DNA of 6,006 nt. It comes from Proteiniphilum sp. (lineage in GTDB: Bacteria; Bacteroidota; Bacteroidia; Bacteroidales; Dysgonomonadaceae). Under the pieces are notes generated by a model. It searched no databases, had not been told where the DNA came from, and saw only the letters and a program-made list of their open reading frames with translations. The stretch's first letter is position 1. Each line of letters opens with the position of its first letter. The stretch is from the NCBI GenBank assembly GCA_031284475.1, contig JAISZV010000293.1, positions 1-6,006 of the forward strand. Reading direction: 5' to 3'. Position numbers and translations under genes: made by a program. Positions 5,843 through 6,006 of the stretch are shown in pieces.

Positions 5843-6006
5843 ATGGAACAACATTCTCAACCCTTTCTTCCCAATGACGAGATTTTCGGAATGCGGGATT
5901 TAATTTATATATCACGGTTTTACGGACAAGACAGCCGCTTTGTAATCGCCGGCGGCGGCAATACATCCTACAAAAACAAGGAGAAGATATGGGTGAAGGC
6001 CAGCGG
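5843..6006 (+). CDS. Class II aldolase/adducin-family protein, N-terminal part (cut by window end)
   Basis: An open frame begins at ATG 5843 and runs off the window after 54 codons. The translation contains FVIAGGGNTSYK (residues 33-44) and IWVKAS (49-54). This is the start of the class II aldolase/adducin fold, closest in style to the rhamnulose-1-phosphate aldolase / sugar aldolase group (GGGNTS...K followed by WVK.SG). The Gly-rich loop binds the phosphate of the sugar phosphate; the zinc-binding histidines would lie beyond the window. The gene starts 53 bp after the PHP gene. That gap (5790-5842) is AT-rich, with a lone TTTG at 5796-5799 but no TAnnTTTG at the expected distance and no convincing hairpin, so co-transcription with the PHP gene is likely. 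Whether it is a plain aldolase or a longer aldolase-dehydrogenase fusion cannot be seen. Confidence 0.82.
   Translation, partial: MEQHSQPFLPNDEIFGMRDLIYISRFYGQDSRFVIAGGGNTSYKNKEKIWVKAS

Overview
The window reads as chromosomal DNA of a Bacteroidales-type bacterium (Bacteroides, Parabacteroides or a relative). This is an inference from four things: the gene content, the absence of strong Shine-Dalgarno sequences before most starts, the A-rich start contexts, and intergenic gaps filled with degenerate short repeats. All genes are on the + strand. None of the gaps shows a recognisable Bacteroides-type promoter (TTTG / TAnnTTTG), so the genes may be read together from a promoter upstream of the window.

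Layout: (1) 21-1382 encodes a complete dihydrolipoyl dehydrogenase (E3). (2) 1383-1528 is a degenerate repeat block. (3) 1529-1912 is a small AT-rich gene for a four-helix bundle protein of the 23S rRNA intervening-sequence family. (4) 1913-1955 is a short AT-rich gap with a (AATC)5 run. (5) 1956-4415 encodes an 819-residue fused alpha/beta E1 subunit of a thiamine-diphosphate 2-oxoacid dehydrogenase complex. (6) 4416-4646 is a second repeat block, built from the same words as the first and ending in a TCAATTG heptamer array. (7) About 4647-5789 encodes a PHP-domain protein, probably a metal-dependent phosphoesterase. (8) 5843 to the window edge is the first 54 codons of a class II aldolase/adducin-family protein.

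E3 and E1 are two of the three catalytic parts of one 2-oxoacid dehydrogenase complex. The E2 acyltransferase is not in the window and may lie just upstream of position 1. The E1 is unusual: it is a fusion and carries extra segments near the active site, including a long spacing inside the thiamine-diphosphate motif, so its substrate should not be assumed. The four-helix gene looks like an insertion between lpdA and the E1 gene. The PHP protein and the class II aldolase form a second short unit, perhaps for sugar-phosphate metabolism.

The least explained part is the pair of intergenic repeat blocks. They share an identical 26-bp word and contain exact 17-bp tandem copies. Because each unit carries TAATG, they form near-continuous chains of tiny ORFs in which a stop overlaps the next start, running from the end of one gene to the start of the next.
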